A stretch of 49,040 nt of DNA, taken from positions 1 through 49,040 of the IMG/VR virus record IMGVR_UViG_3300033146_005003; one strand, given 5' to 3'. Positions 40,185 to 46,504 of the stretch are shown here, one piece after another. The number at the start of each line of letters is the position of its first letter. The stretch's first letter is position 1. Under the pieces are notes generated by a model. That model had not been told where the DNA came from. It saw only the letters and a program-made list of their open reading frames with translations, and did not search any database. This DNA is from a virus. The translations under genes and the position numbers were made by a program.

Positions 40185-40518
40185 AATTTAAAGTTGCAGA
40201 TTTAAAATCAATCATTTTAAAAACTCTTATCCCGTCAGGTGATGCAAGAGCAAATGTTTGGTTTGTTTTCATTTTTCCAAGAGTATAATTTGTTAATTCA
40301 TTCTTTGTGCTGTATGAACGCCTATAGTTTGAAAGAACAACCTTGCCTTTTTGAGCCATTAGTATTTCAATAAAAGTTTCCTGAAGCGGTGTCATTTTGT
40401 ATGTCATAAATTTTTTAGAAAATTCAATTAAATCTGTTTCTGTATTTTTAACAATAGCATCAACCGGAATTGAAACGCTGTCCGGTTTGTCTTGTTTAAT
40501 TGCTTCATTTTTGTTCAT
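40165..40518 (-). CDS. Cassette 3 gene: unknown
   Basis: 117 aa, starting inside the attC at 40446-40576 (N-terminus KPDSVSIPVDAIVKN from attC). Body: FSKKFMTYKMTPLQETFIEILMAQKGKVVLSNYRRSYSTKNELTNYTLGKMKTNQTFALASPDGIRVFKMIDF. No family is recognised; the 'PLQETFIEIL...GKVVLSNYRRSYSTK' stretch is reminiscent of an ATPase start but has no P-loop. Unknown. Confidence 0.55.
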   Translation of the reverse strand: MNKNEAIKQDKPDSVSIPVDAIVKNTETDLIEFSKKFMTYKMTPLQETFIEILMAQKGKVVLSNYRRSYSTKNELTNYTLGKMKTNQTFALASPDGIRVFKMIDFKSATLNYVTKTK

Positions 40519-40576
40519 ATCTATCTCTCATTCATTGCTTTACGGTTTCAATCCCGTTATGCTTTGCCCGTTATAA
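40446..40576 (-). repeat. attC site (cassette 2), long type, overlapping the next gene's start
   Basis: Inverse core TTATAAC, core GTTAAAA. The long stem AGCATAACGGGATTGAAAC pairs with GTTTCAATTCCGGTTGATG, nearly the same as the site at 36729-36859. 131 bp. Confidence 0.82.
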
Positions 40577-40578
40577 AA

Positions 40579-41061
40579 CTAATTCATAGTTTTTAGTAAT
40601 TTCTTTTTTAAACCAAGAATCCGCATTGCGCCAAGAGAAGCTAATTTATTTCGTTCATCACTTGTCCATTTTCTAAACCTTGTGCTCTGTTTTGGTTTCC
40701 TAACTTCTGTCACGGTGTATACTGGTGGTTTTTCATAATAATTTGCTTTTCTTTCTTCAACTGAAAACAATCCTGCTCTTTCAGGGATTTCAGTTAAAGC
40801 AAAATCAGCTAATTCGGAAGGTACGGCAAAATAAAGATATTTAAACAAAGACGAACCGTGATTATGCCACTTATCCTTATCTTTTTTTAGGTCTGCTTTT
40901 GAGACCTTTATTTCTATTTCAGTTGCATAATTATTTTTTGTTAGCCTTACTAAATCGCACTCATAATCTAAACCAATTCCCCAATAAACATTTGGAACTA
41001 TTAAATTCTGTCTGATATTAAGATGTTGCATTAAAGCAACTTCCATTTCTATTGTTTTCAT
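40579..41061 (-). CDS. Cassette 2 gene: MmcB-like PD-(D/E)XK nuclease
   Basis: 160 aa. YECDLVRLTKNNYATEIEIKVSKADLKKDKDKW carries D and E-x-K of the nuclease core. LFKYLYFAVPSELADFALTEIPERAGLFSVEE parallels RFYYVAPYGIL...IPEYAGLIVYR of the phage gene at 30378-30833. A C-terminal basic extension follows (RKPKQSTRFRKWTSDERNKLASL). Likely a DNA repair or restriction-like nuclease. Ribosome site TAGGA. Confidence 0.7.
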   Translation of the reverse strand: MKTIEMEVALMQHLNIRQNLIVPNVYWGIGLDYECDLVRLTKNNYATEIEIKVSKADLKKDKDKWHNHGSSLFKYLYFAVPSELADFALTEIPERAGLFSVEERKANYYEKPPVYTVTEVRKPKQSTRFRKWTSDERNKLASLGAMRILGLKKKLLKTMN

Positions 41062-41074
41062 ATTATCCTACGTT

Positions 41075-41165
41075 TTATAACACCGGCTTGCAGTTGACCG
41101 CAAACGCGGTCTGCCTGCTTCACCTGCTTATTTCGGTTGCGGTAACTGAAGCCTGTCCGTTATAC
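41075..41165 (-). repeat. attC site (cassette 1), right end of array
   Basis: Inverse core GTATAAC with the stop of the 41160 gene, core GTTATAA, central hairpin GACCGC-GTTT-GCGGTC. Nearly identical to the site at 35897-35985 (2-nt indel and two or three substitutions). Confidence 0.9.
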
Positions 41166-41435
41166 ACTCAACCCATTAACATCGGCTCCCTTCTCAAAAT
41201 ATTTAGATAACCTATTATTAATAGCAGATATTATATTAACCACTATACTATTAACAACAGAATTAAATTTAGGATTTGTATTATATATAGCCAAAGCTTT
41301 TTCTGCTTCTGCTTTAGCATTATTTTTATCAAAGCTATCAATATAAGCGGTACTATACACTCCCATTACAATAATATTTACAATATCAGCTCTAAGACTA
41401 CCAATATCTTCTGTTATTATTGGTGTTAAACCCAC
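41160..41435 (-). CDS. Unknown protein at array border, stop inside attC
   Basis: 91 aa, MGLTPIITEDIGSLRADIVNIIVMGVYSTAYIDSFDKNNAKAEAEKALAIYN...NSIVVNIISAINNRLSKYFEKG. Helical. Its start overlaps the stop of the phage gene to its right, as in a normal phage operon, yet its stop is the TAA of an attC. It is either the first cassette or a phage gene to which an attC became attached. Confidence 0.6.
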   Translation of the reverse strand: MGLTPIITEDIGSLRADIVNIIVMGVYSTAYIDSFDKNNAKAEAEKALAIYNTNPKFNSVVNSIVVNIISAINNRLSKYFEKGADVNGLSV

Positions 41436-41650
41436 TCCGCCTCCAATCTACTTATTTCTTTGTTTATTAATTCAAGTATCTTCCATTTATTTCTACTATA
41501 ACTTCCCTTAAAATTAAAAACAACCGAATCAAAAGTACCATCAACAAATTTTATATAAAAATATCTCTCTGCTTGCGATATTAATCCCCTCATAGCATCG
41601 CTGTCAAACAAATCATAATGATAAATCTTTGTAATAGATGTTTGTATCAT
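41426..41650 (-). CDS. Small protein, unknown
   Basis: 74 aa, GAGGAAACGAA before ATG. MIQTSITKIYHYDLFDSDAMRGLISQAERYFYIKFVDGTFDSVVFNF: beta/alpha pattern resembling KTSC-like small domains (FYIKFVDGTFDSVVFNFKGSYSRNKW), role unknown. ATGA-type overlap with the next gene upstream. Confidence 0.6.
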   Translation of the reverse strand: MIQTSITKIYHYDLFDSDAMRGLISQAERYFYIKFVDGTFDSVVFNFKGSYSRNKWKILELINKEISRLEAEWV

Positions 41651-41907
41651 TTCGTTTCCTCTGTATTTATTTTATTAGTCTTAGCTTTATATTCTAAAAC
41701 AGTCAAACCCGGTATTACTTTGGAGAACACACGCTCTTGATGCTTTGTACGAATAATTAAAACATCTTTAATATCTACTTGGTTTTGAGCGCAAATAACA
41801 TCAGCATCAATATAAACACGTTTTCCATTGTCATTCATATATTTAGGATAACACACATATTTATAAGCCTTACCATAAAAATTTTTCATATAGATATTAG
41901 GATTCAT
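41647..41907 (-). CDS. Small protein, unknown
   Basis: 86 aa, AGGAG upstream. MNPNIYMKNFYGKAYKYVCYPKYMNDNGKRVYIDADVICAQNQVDIKDVLIIRTKHQERVFSKVIPGL. Tyr/Lys-rich, beta-like. Not recognised. Confidence 0.6.
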   Translation of the reverse strand: MNPNIYMKNFYGKAYKYVCYPKYMNDNGKRVYIDADVICAQNQVDIKDVLIIRTKHQERVFSKVIPGLTVLEYKAKTNKINTEETK

Positions 41908-42152
41908 TTTTTAATACTCCTATTAAATTCAGGACTTGAATCAACAAAAGTAAGACTAAGCTCATCAATTAATTCCAAATATAATGGATCAAATACTTTT
42001 TTACGATTTAGATAAATAAGACATACATTATGATCTTTATGTTTACAAAGCCCCGGAATATCAAAATCCCAATAACTACATATTTTAACCTGCTTACCAC
42101 CACGAAACATTGTTTCTTCTGTATAATCTTTACAAATTTCAGCATTAGTCAT
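41904..42152 (-). CDS. Cys/His-containing small protein, unknown
   Basis: 82 aa, MTNAEICKDYTEETMFRGGKQVKICSYWDFDIPGLCKHKDHNVCLIYLNRKK. Four Cys and several His could bind a metal. ATGA overlap with neighbours on both sides. Unknown family. Confidence 0.6.
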   Translation of the reverse strand: MTNAEICKDYTEETMFRGGKQVKICSYWDFDIPGLCKHKDHNVCLIYLNRKKVFDPLYLELIDELSLTFVDSSPEFNRSIKK

Positions 42153-42520
42153 AATTTTACACCCAATATAGCGCTAAAAATAACCCCAGATATTGTTTCG
42201 GAACTAACAACACCAGATTGTTCTTTGTATTTGAATTGGCACATATACACACCAGATGGTAACGCAGTTATTAAAACAATAGAACCACCTAAGTTTTCAA
42301 AAACATTAATCGCTAAATCAATATCGGCTATAATTCCTGAATCATCATCAAAATGTATTTGAGATTTTACATATTGAAGTTCTTGGGGTTGAGAAGGGCA
42401 TAAAAAATAATCAAATGTTCTTCCCGTTTTTTTATATAAAGGATCTCCGGGAGAAATGTCTATATATTTTCCAAATTTCTTATTAAAAGCAATAATATTA
42501 CGATTTATAAACATATCCAT
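42149..42520 (-). CDS. Unknown protein
   Basis: 123 aa, MDMFINRNIIAFNKKFGKYIDISPGDPLYKKTGRTFDYFLCPSQPQELQYV...GIIADIDLAINVFENLGGSIVLITALPSGVYMCQFKYKEQSG. Alpha/beta; not recognised. Part of the early leftward unit. Confidence 0.6.
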   Translation of the reverse strand: MDMFINRNIIAFNKKFGKYIDISPGDPLYKKTGRTFDYFLCPSQPQELQYVKSQIHFDDDSGIIADIDLAINVFENLGGSIVLITALPSGVYMCQFKYKEQSGVVSSETISGVIFSAILGVKL

Positions 42521-42522
42521 AA

Positions 42523-42936
42523 TTAGTCCTGATTAACAAGATTAGAAATTACCTTAACAATAACATCGGTTTTATCAAAACTATCTCGATTCTGATATAC
42601 CTTCGCTTTTAATTTAGCTTCTTCTGTTGTTGTTGCAACTACAAGCTCTTCAATTACTACCTTATTGTCTTCAACTACAATCACTTCGTACAAGCTTTTC
42701 ATTTGCTCTCCTATATTTTCTGTTACCACATTACGATACCATATTGAAACTTCTTCACCAGTATCATATCCAAACCCAGTTATTTCTATTTTTGGTATCA
42801 TAATATTCTCCAAATCATCGCAATAAATACTACTAAAATTAAAACCCCTAAGTTCTTTTGATTCTTTTACTATCTGATTTATTATTTCAGACACATGTTT
42901 ATCATGATAATATCCAAAAAGCTTTGTGTGATTCAA
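42523..42936 (-). CDS. Unknown protein
   Basis: 137 aa, TTG start behind GGGGG. MNHTKLFGYYHDKHVSEIINQIVKESKELRGFNFSSIYCDDLENIMIPKIEI...KVVIEELVVATTTEEAKLKAKVYQNRDSFDKTDVIVKVI. The second half is a beta-alpha-beta unit. Unknown role. Confidence 0.55.
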   Translation of the reverse strand: MNHTKLFGYYHDKHVSEIINQIVKESKELRGFNFSSIYCDDLENIMIPKIEITGFGYDTGEEVSIWYRNVVTENIGEQMKSLYEVIVVEDNKVVIEELVVATTTEEAKLKAKVYQNRDSFDKTDVIVKVISNLVNQD

Positions 42937-42945
42937 ATCAACCCC

Positions 42946-43158
42946 CTATTTTATTCCAAACATTGTTTTAAACATATTTGGTATATCTACATTATCCTTA
43001 TTAATGTTGGAATTAGAATCATGCTCAGATGAAAAGCAACCAAAAAGAACATCATGACATTTATCACAATAAGTATAATGCTTTGATTTAATCATCTCAG
43101 AACCTTTGGCAAGTCGGAATACGACAATACCACATTCCTCACAAATTATTTCCTTCAT
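42946..43158 (-). CDS. Zinc-binding small protein
   Basis: 70 aa. CEECGIVV and YCDKCHDVLFGC give two CxxC knuckles typical of a zinc ribbon. The start overlaps the upstream stop as TAATG. May be a transcription or replication accessory factor; unknown. Confidence 0.6.
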   Translation of the reverse strand: MKEIICEECGIVVFRLAKGSEMIKSKHYTYCDKCHDVLFGCFSSEHDSNSNINKDNVDIPNMFKTMFGIK

Positions 43159-43415
43159 TATTTAACAATCTCCGACAAATTCTTAATTATTTCAATTATT
43201 GTTATTTTAAGATAAGTAAAAAGAGATTCACCGGGATATCTTTCATCAAGCTCTGAACTCCAAATCGTAGTACCAAGAAATATTATCTTTGCCTCGATAC
43301 CATCAAATTTAAGTAAAACAGATAATGGTATTGTCGCAGCGTCTTGTGTTTTTAAATTAAGCCACTCGTTTATATGAGATACCGCAGCCAATTCTTCTTT
43401 TAATTTTTCTGCCAT
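43158..43415 (-). CDS. Small protein, unknown
   Basis: 85 aa, MAEKLKEELAAVSHINEWLNLKTQDAATIPLSVLLKFDGIEAKIIFLGTTIWSSELDERYPGESLFTYLKI. AGGGG upstream. Alpha/beta; not recognised. Confidence 0.6.
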   Translation of the reverse strand: MAEKLKEELAAVSHINEWLNLKTQDAATIPLSVLLKFDGIEAKIIFLGTTIWSSELDERYPGESLFTYLKITIIEIIKNLSEIVK

Positions 43416-43418
43416 AAT

Positions 43419-44015
43419 CTACCCCTTTATTTGTTTTCCTGATTCTTTAATTAATTTACCGCTTGGTTCTTTTGGTGGCTTCAAAGATTCATCACTCAAA
43501 GGAACAATATCTTCAATCTTTTTTTCTACACCATTCTCATTGACTTCGCTATACTCCGCCTCATCCCCATCGTCTGTCTCAATATAAGTCAATTCAAGCT
43601 CTTTTGCAAGAACTGTAAAAATATTAAGCAAACCTACTATTTTAGACAATAAAAACTTATAAAAAGTAAAGGTATTGTCATTGTCAAAATAACTCAAATA
43701 TTCTGTACCTGCACTATCCCACAATATCCAGTGCCCTAAAACAATATATATATTGTTTTTTTTACCTAATTTAATGTCTAAATCAAAATCACTTAGTTTA
43801 ATCTTAGCGCTAGTAATTGCTAAATCAAAATGAAGTTTAATATCTTGTAAAATTGCTTGTAACTGATCTGCTGTTACATTAGCCCCATCAAATTTCTCAG
43901 GCTTGTTTGGAAAGTTCTTGTTACCACGAAGCCAAATATTATCATCATGTATTGTTATTTGGCGCTGCGGCGCGGGCTTTGATTTGTGTTTAATTTTTCG
44001 TTTCGGTTTTGACAT
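43419..44015 (-). CDS. Unknown protein, first gene of early leftward unit
   Basis: 198 aa. Basic N-terminus (MSKPKRKIKHKSKPAPQRQ), a middle with helical segments (LQAILQDIKLHFDLAITSAKIKLSDFDLDIKL, YKFLLSKIVGLLNIFTVLAKEL), and an acidic to basic tail. Ribosome site GAGG. It is directly behind the promoter at 44053-44081. Unknown function. Confidence 0.6.
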   Translation of the reverse strand: MSKPKRKIKHKSKPAPQRQITIHDDNIWLRGNKNFPNKPEKFDGANVTADQLQAILQDIKLHFDLAITSAKIKLSDFDLDIKLGKKNNIYIVLGHWILWDSAGTEYLSYFDNDNTFTFYKFLLSKIVGLLNIFTVLAKELELTYIETDDGDEAEYSEVNENGVEKKIEDIVPLSDESLKPPKEPSGKLIKESGKQIKG

Positions 44016-44052
44016 AATTACCTCAATTAAGTTGTTTGCTTATAATAAGCAT

Positions 44053-44081
44053 AATATAAGCATTGGACTTAAATAATGCAA
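44053..44081 (-). promoter_or_regulatory. Early sigma70-like promoter, leftward
   Basis: TTGCAT, 17 bp, TATATT on the minus strand, 38 bp before the 44015 start. It probably drives the unit that includes the integron cassettes. Back to back with the rightward regulator promoter. Confidence 0.78.
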
Positions 44082-44132
44082 CTTTAATTAATCTTAAAAA
44101 CTTATTATATAATTATAGAATTTCTATATCCA

Positions 44133-44155
44133 CCCCCGTTGTATTTTTGGGTATA
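44133..44155 (+). promoter_or_regulatory. Palindromic control box, copy 6 (upstream of regulator)
   Basis: CCCC, centre GTTGTATTTTT, GGGTATA on the plus strand. It lies between the divergent promoters, about 50-75 bp upstream of the predicted start of regulator transcription. A TTATTA-N17-TATATC sequence precedes it. Confidence 0.82.
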
Positions 44156-44171
44156 GGTAGAAAATATAATG

Positions 44172-44200
44172 TTGCAAATATATATTTAATACATTATATT
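44172..44200 (+). promoter_or_regulatory. Promoter of the regulator gene
   Basis: TTGCAA, 17 bp, TATATT on the plus strand. The predicted transcription start falls at about 44207, the first base of control box copy 7. Confidence 0.75.
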
Positions 44201-44206
44201 ATTGTT

Positions 44207-44230
44207 ATACCCGTTGTATTATTGGGTATA
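44207..44230 (+). promoter_or_regulatory. Palindromic control box, copy 7 (at regulator +1)
   Basis: TATACCC, centre GTTGTATTATT, GGGTATA: both arms perfect. It covers the predicted +1 of the regulator transcript, the usual place for a repressor operator. Confidence 0.85.
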
Positions 44231-44269
44231 AGTAGTAATGGTTTTTTTAATTTCAAGCAATGGTATGGA

Positions 44270-45043
44270 ATGAAAACAGCAACCAGAATAAATACAGAAT
44301 TAGCAATTATTATGAATACCAAAGGCCTGAGAAAACCATTGGCTTTATATTTTCTGATAAAATCTAAATACAAACACACTATTATTTATAATGTAAATTA
44401 TAATAAAATAGGTAATATTACTGGTTTAAATCCTAAAACCGCAAAAAAATATATTTCACAATTAAAATCATTAGGCTTAGTTAAGTTCGTAGATAATAAC
44501 TTACTATTTATAGGACTTAATAAAGTCAAAGAAAAATTTGATATTCACACACCAGATGTTTATGTAGAAACAAGACCATGGACTAAATTTAAAGGTATGT
44601 TAGATAGAATAGATTATTCTATCATTAAAAACAACGGAAGACAACAAGATTACAGAAGAGCTCTACGTTCTGAACAATTAAAAGGAACAATTCTTGATGG
44701 AAGAGAAAAATCAAAGGTAGAAAAAGCCAAAAAAGAAAATGGCTTAGACACCGATGATAAAAATGCTTTCACAGAAAAGAACACTGACATAAGATTCAGT
44801 AGTCGACAGTTGTCAAAGTTATTAGGCATATCTCATACATCTGCAAACCTACAATTAAGATCATTACAAAACAAAGGTTATTTGCAGGTAAAACAAAAAA
44901 TAGAAAAAATTAAAGATATGATCTTTGATGAAAATTCTATTGGTTACATTAACATGCTGAATAAGGTCTCCCCCGGTTATTATTTCTTTAACAGAGGAAA
45001 ATTATATCAGCATTTAGGAGTTTCTTTGTTCTTTCTCGTTTAG
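44270..45043 (+). CDS. Double winged-helix transcriptional regulator
   Basis: 257 aa from MKTATRINTELAIIMNTKG. A longer open frame exists, but its first 69 residues would translate the two control boxes; GGTATGGA precedes this ATG. Two DNA-binding HTH units are seen: KIGNITGLNPKTAKKYISQLKSLGLVKF and SRQLSKLLGISHTSANLQLRSLQNKGYLQV. A basic linker lies between them (residues 110-180). It is the only rightward protein gene. With two control boxes in its promoter it is the best candidate for the factor that binds the boxes. Confidence 0.8.
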   Translation: MKTATRINTELAIIMNTKGLRKPLALYFLIKSKYKHTIIYNVNYNKIGNITGLNPKTAKKYISQLKSLGLVKFVDNNLLFIGLNKVKEKFDIHTPDVYVETRPWTKFKGMLDRIDYSIIKNNGRQQDYRRALRSEQLKGTILDGREKSKVEKAKKENGLDTDDKNAFTEKNTDIRFSSRQLSKLLGISHTSANLQLRSLQNKGYLQVKQKIEKIKDMIFDENSIGYINMLNKVSPGYYFFNRGKLYQHLGVSLFFLV

Positions 45044-45207
45044 TTATTTTTTAGCCAAAAGCAAAAATATTACAATCCATAAAAGGCCTTTGCAAGACTT
45101 TAGCAGTTTAATTAGAAGGCTGTCTTAGAGGTTATAAGAGAATGAATGTTCTAAATACAAAGGTATCTCCTTTAAAAAAGCAAAAAAAAATTGATTTTTA
45201 TTTTATT

Positions 45208-45280
45208 GCCGGTATAGCTCAATAGGAAGAGCATCTGTTTTGTAATCAGATTGTTGTGGGTTCAATTCCTGCTGCCGGCT
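45208..45280 (+). tRNA. tRNA-Thr (anticodon UGU)
   Basis: Full cloverleaf of 73 nt: acceptor GCCGGTA/TGCCGGC, D arm GCTC/GAGC, anticodon loop TTTGTAA (with a T-T mismatch closing the stem) and T arm GTGGG-TTCAATT-CCTGC. CCA is not encoded. Reads ACA codons. Downstream of the regulator gene on the same strand, followed by a terminator. Confidence 0.93.
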
Positions 45281-45290
45281 CAAAAAAAAA

Positions 45291-45320
45291 TGCCTTGGCT
45301 ACTTAATTAGAACCAAGGCA
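45291..45320. terminator. Bidirectional terminator between tRNA and early genes
   Basis: TGCCTTGG and CCAAGGCA form an 8-bp stem with a 14-nt loop, with T4 on the plus strand and T9 on the minus strand. It separates the rightward regulator/tRNA unit from the leftward unit ending at 45329. Confidence 0.88.
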
Positions 45321-45328
45321 TTTTCAGT

Positions 45329-45685
45329 TTAATTTACAAATATTTTATATGTAAGCTTTTGTATTATGTACCATAGCAATGCCCCATATATCATATACAT
45401 CCAATGTATCCCCGAAAAATACCACAATGAAATAATAATAATAAGAACGCTAATGTTTTTGAAGTTATGGTACCCGTCATAAAAAATAGGATGTAGTGGC
45501 AACCATTTCCATAATTTACGATGCTCATCACTATCATTAGATCGAAACCATTTAAACCAAAATCTATTTTTGATTTTTGAAAACATTGATTTATTATACC
45601 AGTTTTTAAAATCAATTATTTCTTTAAGACGATCTAATAAAGCCAGAGTAAAAACTACTAATAAAAACACCTGATAATTTTTCAT
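45329..45685 (-). CDS. Membrane protein, unknown
   Basis: 118 aa, AGGA upstream. A hydrophobic N-terminal helix (QVFLLVVFTLALLDRL), a basic Trp/His-rich middle (KNRFWFKWFRSNDSDEHRKLWKWLPLHPIF), then two close hydrophobic segments (VLIIIISLWYFSGIHWMYMIYGALLWYI). Last gene of the early unit before the terminator. Function unknown. Confidence 0.65.
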   Translation of the reverse strand: MKNYQVFLLVVFTLALLDRLKEIIDFKNWYNKSMFSKIKNRFWFKWFRSNDSDEHRKLWKWLPLHPIFYDGYHNFKNISVLIIIISLWYFSGIHWMYMIYGALLWYIIQKLTYKIFVN

Positions 45686-46320
45686 TTGGATTCCTTTAAA
45701 CTTTTAATACAAATAGAAATTATTTCTTTGAATTGTTCTATATTTAAATCCATATTCATATAGCTTCCTCGTAATGGATATTTATACCAATCCAGATAAA
45801 ATCCAGTTGGCTTGTAAAGAAAATTGTGTTTTGTTAACATACAATCATCACTATGATCATTTTCTGCTAAAAATTTATGCCAATGTTTATCGTAACTACA
45901 AGTACATATAACACCACAGCCTTGCCATGGATTTTTTTTATTGTAACTTAAATCATATTTTTTGTATAAATCACATAGTTTAGACTCAAATAAAAGTTTT
46001 TGATTACGATCTAAATCAATAATACTTTTTATATTGAATTCATCGCAAAATTGTTTTTCAAGTTTATTAAAGTCAGATAAATAACAATCGTCTTCATGTT
46101 CATTTTCTTCGGCAAACTTTCTGGCTTTTTTATCGTACTCACAAGTACATCCACCAGAATAATATTGTCTTAATTCAAATATATCATTACTATATGACTC
46201 AGGATAATATGTATCAGTATCAAGCGCTATCGTTAACGCTTCAAAAGCTGAATACCATGTACCTGTTCTTGGTACAAAAAATAATTCGGACTCAGTTTCT
46301 TTTTTTGTAGTCTGTGTCAT
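45682..46320 (-). CDS. Protein with duplicated Cys/His motif, unknown
   Basis: 212 aa from MTQTTKKETESELFF (AAAGGAGATGG upstream decides this start). Two similar blocks, CTCEYDKKARKFAEENEHEDDC and CTCSYDKHWHKFLAENDHSDDC, about 80 residues apart, each give CxC...H-x2-DC. They look like duplicated metal-binding units. Between them is a helical Leu/Lys region. Overlaps neighbours by a few bases. Unknown family. Confidence 0.65.
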   Translation of the reverse strand: MTQTTKKETESELFFVPRTGTWYSAFEALTIALDTDTYYPESYSNDIFELRQYYSGGCTCEYDKKARKFAEENEHEDDCYLSDFNKLEKQFCDEFNIKSIIDLDRNQKLLFESKLCDLYKKYDLSYNKKNPWQGCGVICTCSYDKHWHKFLAENDHSDDCMLTKHNFLYKPTGFYLDWYKYPLRGSYMNMDLNIEQFKEIISICIKSLKESK

Positions 46321-46504
46321 AAAAACCATCTCCTTTAAATATAATTGGTGCTGTACCAGCATTATAATTTCTACTCATCCTACGACCACATGTAGCGCAT
46401 AGAAAAGTAATTTTATCATTGATAAAATCTTTGAATGTAGATTCGGATATAAATTCTTCATGCTGATTACCGCAATAACTGCATTTAAGATCAATCGCTT
46501 TCAT
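46292..46504 (-). CDS. FmdB-like zinc-ribbon protein
   Basis: 70 aa. KCSYCG and LCATCGRRM form a zinc ribbon, and the C-terminus IIFKGDGFYDTDYKKR matches the FmdB-type 'FKGxGFYxTDY' ending. Such proteins are small putative regulators. Overlaps the 46491 gene and the 45682 gene. Confidence 0.72.
   Translation of the reverse strand: MKAIDLKCSYCGNQHEEFISESTFKDFINDKITFLCATCGRRMSRNYNAGTAPIIFKGDGFYDTDYKKRN

Larger units (their letters stand above)
35555..41165 (-). mobile_element. Integron gene-cassette array without integrase (CALIN-like), about 16 cassettes
   Basis: Fourteen attC-like sites and one half site separate mostly single small ORFs over 5.6 kb. Each has an inverse core of the RYYYAAC type (GCCTAAC, AGCTAAC, GCCCAAC, TATAAC...) and a core of the GTTRRRY type (GTTAGGC, GTTGGGC, GTTAGCT...), with an imperfect hairpin between them. 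Stop codons of many genes are the TAA of the inverse core. All cassettes point left, the same as the surrounding phage operon. No IntI gene is seen within the window. The sites are GC-rich islands in an AT-rich background. Confidence 0.88.

Noticed and set aside
40165-40518. Terminase-like ATPase fragment in a cassette
   Set aside because: The PLQETFIEIL...SNYRRSYSTK stretch recalls a terminase start but has no P-loop or Walker B, so no function is assigned.
44063-44269. N-terminal extension of the regulator ORF
   Set aside because: It translates the promoter and both control boxes; the start at 44270 has its own ribosome site.
45130-45232. Short rightward ORF (27 codons) running into the tRNA
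   Set aside because: It ends inside the tRNA sequence, has no homology and a weak start; more likely tRNA leader.
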